The translations under genes were made by a program, and so were the position numbers. From positions 1 to 64,000 of the forward strand of contig CAZPHQ010000013.1 of NCBI GenBank assembly GCA_964586675.1: a stretch of 64,000 nucleotides of DNA, read 5' to 3'. Source of the DNA: JADLGH01 sp964586675 (GTDB lineage Bacteria; Desulfobacterota_D; UBA1144; Nemesobacterales; UBA2774). Below are positions 61,196 to 64,000 of this stretch, piece after piece (within the stretch, counting starts at the first letter, position 1; every line of letters starts with the position of its first letter). The notes below the pieces were generated by a model, which was not told the DNA's origin, made no database searches, and saw nothing but the letters and a program-made list of their open reading frames with translations.

Positions 61196-61651
61196 TTATT
61201 TACTGCCCCCGAAAACGTAGCCCGTAAAGAAATCGGCGTCCGACTCCTCCACTATAAGCCACTTCCCGTTAATCTTGGCCAGAGATATTTTCTCGATGAT
61301 CCGGAATTTGCTCTTGCTGCCTTCTATCGACGCGTCCACGTAAGTCTTTTGAACAACGTTCGCCTTTTTTCCATCGGAGCTTATCGTCCTGTCGGCGTTT
61401 CTCACGGCCAGCTTGTCGAATAGCTCCACATTAATCCTGAAATTCTTCTCGACCTCTTCGAGGCCGATAATCTTCCCCTTCTTCTCCTGCCTGTAGTCCG
61501 GGGAAATGAGGGTCATGTAGAGGGCGAGGTCCTTCGTTTCGAAGGCCTTCGTGCGCGTATCGAGGACCTGATCGATTTCCTTGTCTCCCTGGCCTCCGCA
61601 GGATACGGCGAGAAGTATGAACAGCAGTGCGGCAAGACGTGAACGGAGCAT
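61196..61651 (-). CDS. lipoprotein with SnoaL/DUF4440-like domain
   Basis: The 151-residue protein has a lipobox (LLAVSC, Cys near residue 18). The mature part begins DKEIDQVLDTRTKAFETKDLALYMTLISPDY and ends ISLAKINGKWLIVEESDADFF, a pattern typical of cystatin/SnoaL-like alpha+beta barrels that often bind or sense small molecules. The exact role is unknown. Its ATG overlaps the bamD stop by one base (TAATG), so it is translated from the same transcript. Confidence 0.75.
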   Translation of the reverse strand: MLRSRLAALLFILLAVSCGGQGDKEIDQVLDTRTKAFETKDLALYMTLISPDYRQEKKGKIIGLEEVEKNFRINVELFDKLAVRNADRTISSDGKKANVVQKTYVDASIEGSKSKFRIIEKISLAKINGKWLIVEESDADFFTGYVFGGSK

Positions 61652-62499
61652 TATCCTGGCTGCGCCGTGGGCGCTGCGGGCTCCGTCGTTTCGGCGGGCG
61701 CGGGCGGCGGGGCGGTCTTGCCCTGTATCTCGCTAAGGAGCGAGCTCGCCTTACCCGTGTATTTTTCGTTAGGGAATTTCTGCACGAGGACGTTAAGGGT
61801 TTCCCGCGCGAGCTCGTACTGCTCGTCCTCGGCGTAGGCCCTGCCGAGGAGCCAGAGCGCCTCCTGGTACTTGTCGGTGTCGTTATAACCGTCTACGACG
61901 ATCCTGTACCTGCCGGCGGCCGCCTTGAAGTTGTCCCTTCTCGAATAGAAGTTCCCTATGTATATCTCTCTCCGGGCGAGCCTGTTCCTGCACCTGTGTA
62001 TGTGTTGCCTCGCCTGCTCGACCTCGGGGGCGTCGGGATACTTCTCGACGAACGTGTTGAACCACTGGAGCGCCATTCTCGTGTTCGTCGGGTCGCGGTC
62101 GATGCTCCTTATTTCTTCGTAATACGACATCCCTACCTGAAACGTCGCATACGGCGCCTCGGCGTGGCCGGGGTGGCGCTTAAGGAACTCCTCGTACTCT
62201 ATGGCGGCCTGCTCGTATTCGCCGCGCTTGTAGTAGGTGTCCGCCGTCCTCACTTCGGCGAGGGCAGCGTACGGGCTGTATGTATACCGTAGCTGGATCT
62301 CTTTCAGGTAAGCGAGTATGAGGTCGTAATCGCTTCCGCTGAATATCCACGGAAAGCCGCCCTTGTCGGCGTTGAGCTCCTCGACGGCGGTATTGTAAAG
62401 CTGCTCGTCGGACATATCTCTCGGAACCTTCAGCGAGCTGCAATTGACCACGAAAAGGAGAGAAGCGGCCAGCGTCAGAAGGGCAATGGTTTTCGTCAT
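61651..62499 (-). CDS. bamD: outer-membrane assembly lipoprotein BamD
   Basis: BamD is the essential lipoprotein partner of BamA in outer-membrane protein insertion. The 282-residue protein has a lipobox (LLFVVNC), then TPR-like repeats: LYNTAVEELNADKGGF, YTYSPYAALAEVRTADTYYKRGEYEQAAIEYEEFLKRHPGHAEAPYATFQVGMSYY, and DRDPTNTRMALQWFNTFVEKYPDAPEVEQARQHI. All are BamD/ComL signatures. A Pro/Ala-rich C-terminal tail (PPPAPAE) is extra. It has a promoter-like sequence directly upstream and no clear ribosome site. Confidence 0.93.
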   Translation of the reverse strand: MTKTIALLTLAASLLFVVNCSSLKVPRDMSDEQLYNTAVEELNADKGGFPWIFSGSDYDLILAYLKEIQLRYTYSPYAALAEVRTADTYYKRGEYEQAAIEYEEFLKRHPGHAEAPYATFQVGMSYYEEIRSIDRDPTNTRMALQWFNTFVEKYPDAPEVEQARQHIHRCRNRLARREIYIGNFYSRRDNFKAAAGRYRIVVDGYNDTDKYQEALWLLGRAYAEDEQYELARETLNVLVQKFPNEKYTGKASSLLSEIQGKTAPPPAPAETTEPAAPTAQPG

Positions 62500-62804
62500 G
62501 AAGTCTTATAGTATTTTGATAAAAATATCAGTGTCAAGTATATCCGGAAAGAGTGCGGAAGTGAAACCGGAGCGGAACGCCGCAGAGGGCGGTATTTCAG
62601 GCGCCGGGATATGGGAATGGAATGATATATCGGACCTGTAAAGTTCCCGGATTCCCCAGGCTCGGGGCGCATCTTTTCGCCCGGCGCATGGTCTCTTGAA
62701 ATATTTACTGAGGAGCGATTGGAGTGACGTAAGAACTTTTGTCAGACGTCTGAGACAGCGAACAGCCCCGGCTTATCGGTCACGCACGCACTGCCGCGCC
62801 GCTA
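62500..62804. other. intergenic region between bamD and the protease gene
   Basis: This 305-base gap holds the bamD promoter candidate near its left end. The rest shows no supported gene, RNA or strong terminator. A GTCAGACGTCTGAC-like palindrome (about 62740-62753, GTCAGACGTCTGAG) is the only other structure. Confidence 0.6.
62508..62537 (-). promoter_or_regulatory. candidate promoter close to the bamD start
   Basis: On the minus strand TTGACA (62537-62532) is followed after 18 bases by TACTAT (62513-62508), with only 8 bases to the ATG at 62499. Transcription would begin at or near the start codon, implying a leaderless or nearly leaderless message, consistent with no ribosome site. Confidence 0.4.
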
Positions 62805-64000
62805 CTAGAATCTGCCTGGAGGACGCCTCGCGGGCGTCCTCCCTCGCGACGGACTGCCGCCGCCCGAGCTGCCTGTCGAGCTCTTTATGGTCTGCTTTAC
62901 GCGGTTCGTTATCTGGCACCCTGCGCCCGACTCGGACAAGGCCTGCATATAGAGCGTGCGCCCCGCCGCGGTCCTTGCGAGGCTCACTTTCAAGGACGCC
63001 TTTCCGGAAGAGTCCGCGACGGCGGTTCCGAGCGAAGCGGGCCTTGAAAGCTCGAGCGTTCTCCCCCTGCACGCGCCGGACGTTATGGTCGAGCTTCCGC
63101 CGACTGTCGCATAGTTGAACCCGACCCTCGCTCCGGGGGCGACCCCCGTGACGCTTATAGTGTTGGACACGCCCGCGGCGCCCGGGTCGAACAGCGATAT
63201 TGTCGGATTGCCGGCCGGTCCGGGAGGAGTCGTCGGCCTCGGCGTCGGCGCCGTGGTCGGCGTTGGGCTCGCCGGCGACGCCAGCGTAACTGCGAGGTCG
63301 GCGTTTACCCTGCCCGCACCGAAATAGGTCGAGGGAACAAGTGTTACCGCCGTGTCCTTTAATATATCTTCGACTTCCTGGTTTGTGAGAGTCGTGTCGG
63401 CCGACCATACCAGCCCCGCGACCCCGCTGACGACGGGCGAGGAAAACGAAGTCCCCGACCACAAGGTGTAGAAGCTCCCGGGTGTGTTGGCCGTGCCTAT
63501 GGCGTTATATATTCCGACGCCGGGAGCGGCTATGTCTATAAAGTTTCCGTAGTTCGAGAACGACGCCTTCGTATCCGCGCTCGTCGTCGCCGATACCGCT
63601 ATAACGTTGGCTGCCGACGCCGGGCACTGCCGGAGGTTGTTACCGGAATTGCCGGCCGCGGCAACTATCAAAACGCCGCTTTCCCACGCGAGATTTATCG
63701 CGTCCTGCTCGGCCTTCGCGGGGCCCGAAGTGTTACACTCGCGCCCGAGGCTGAGGTTAATGATCAACCTCTTGGAAGGATTTTGAATCGCGTAATTTCG
63801 GACGAACAGTATTCCTTCTATCATGTCTCCAACTGAGCCGCTTCCCCCGTCCGCGAGCACCTTCACCGGGAGCACCGGGCAGTTCCAGCATACGCCCGCC
63901 GCCCCTTTCTGGTTGTTCGTGGAGGCCGCCGCCGTTCCGGCGACGCCCGTCCCGTGGCCGTGCACGTCTTCAGTGTTCGTACCGCAGCTGCTTTCGGTAG
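62805..64000 (-). CDS. subtilisin-like serine protease (S8), 5' end outside window
   Basis: The frame runs to the window edge, so the N-terminus is missing. Present are the catalytic His in EDVHGHGTGVAGTAAA (near the right end), the oxyanion Asn in VAAAGNSGNN, and the catalytic Ser in SGTSFSSPVVSGVAGL. The catalytic Asp would lie upstream. A Pro/Thr linker (SPTPTTAPTPRPTT) joins the protease to a beta-rich C-terminal domain with two late cysteines (GACRGR, GAGCQI) and a basic Gly/Ser/Arg/Pro tail. The protein is probably secreted or surface-exposed. Confidence 0.9.
   Translation of the reverse strand, partial: TESSCGTNTEDVHGHGTGVAGTAAASTNNQKGAAGVCWNCPVLPVKVLADGGSGSVGDMIEGILFVRNYAIQNPSKRLIINLSLGRECNTSGPAKAEQDAINLAWESGVLIVAAAGNSGNNLRQCPASAANVIAVSATTSADTKASFSNYGNFIDIAAPGVGIYNAIGTANTPGSFYTLWSGTSFSSPVVSGVAGLVWSADTTLTNQEVEDILKDTAVTLVPSTYFGAGRVNADLAVTLASPASPTPTTAPTPRPTTPPGPAGNPTISLFDPGAAGVSNTISVTGVAPGARVGFNYATVGGSSTITSGACRGRTLELSRPASLGTAVADSSGKASLKVSLARTAAGRTLYMQALSESGAGCQITNRVKQTIKSSTGSSGGGSPSRGRTPARRPPGRF

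Noticed and set aside
1..64000. CRISPR array, insertion sequence or prophage
   Set aside because: No regularly spaced repeat array, transposase, integrase or phage structural gene was found on either strand.

Overview
The window reads as a stretch of core chromosome from a Gram-negative bacterium. It is GC-rich by eye, densely coded on both strands, and I see no transposase, integrase, CRISPR array or phage structural gene. The outer membrane is supported by a BamD lipoprotein, an NlpE-like domain protein, several lipobox lipoproteins and an AspH/LpxO-type dioxygenase. The gene mix fits a deltaproteobacterial-grade or candidate-phylum heterotroph: glycolate oxidase GlcDEF, two-subunit methylmalonyl-CoA mutase, class I fructose-bisphosphatase, cytochrome-fused FTR1 iron permease, REC-first two-component proteins, and a zinc-ribbon protein / RNase H / rnpB cluster. 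Taxonomy cannot be fixed from this sequence alone.

Layout. 0-5 kb: secA, an orphan MoxR ATPase, a small membrane protein, phhB and folK. 5.1-5.8 kb: an untranslated island of nested repeats. 5.8-9.1 kb: folD, thiD, an OB-fold protein and a lytic transglycosylase. 9.2-13.5 kb: a CAT-anticodon tRNA with a good promoter, the zinc-ribbon coiled-coil protein, an RNase HI-like protein, RNase P RNA, tyrS, hpt and yqeY. 13.5-19.3 kb: an M3 oligopeptidase, then two REC-first signalling proteins (hybrid histidine kinase, diguanylate cyclase) and the decayed end of a third GGDEF gene. 19.4-26.1 kb: thioesterase, a free-standing secretin N0-like protein, DMT transporter, luciferase-like oxidoreductase, NhaA, and several unknown membrane or exported proteins. 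26.1-31.2 kb: glcD, glcE, DUF3891 and glcF. 31.3-33.5 kb: rplM, rpsI and inositol-phosphate synthase in one apparent operon. 34.7-36.0 kb: queC-queE. 36.1-36.7 kb: an AT-rich HicBA-like pair.

37-39 kb holds the FTR1-cytochrome c iron permease with a strong Fur-box match upstream. 39.3-46.9 kb: mutA-mutB, rimI, a polyprenyl synthase, cvpA and fbp, followed by an extremely acidic small protein. 47.5-49.6 kb: methyltransferase, NlpE-domain protein and a NYN-domain protein whose start abuts an intrinsic terminator. 49.7-51.3 kb: tRNA-Leu and tRNA-Cys flank an HTH gene that carries a poly-G tract and an embedded palindromic repeat, with iteron-like repeats just downstream. 51.4-54.6 kb: phzF-like gene and panBCD.

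54.7-57.8 kb is the most interesting locus: a three-gene operon of a LicC-like cytidylyltransferase, a CDP-alcohol phosphotransferase fused to a degenerate nucleotidyltransferase-like domain, and an AspH-type dioxygenase. Together with the inositol-phosphate synthase at 32 kb it could make and hydroxylate an unusual polar lipid or inositol-phosphate compound; this is inference. 58-64 kb holds two DksA/TraR-type zinc-finger proteins flanking mtnA and prmA, then a lipoprotein, bamD and a subtilisin-like protease cut by the window edge.
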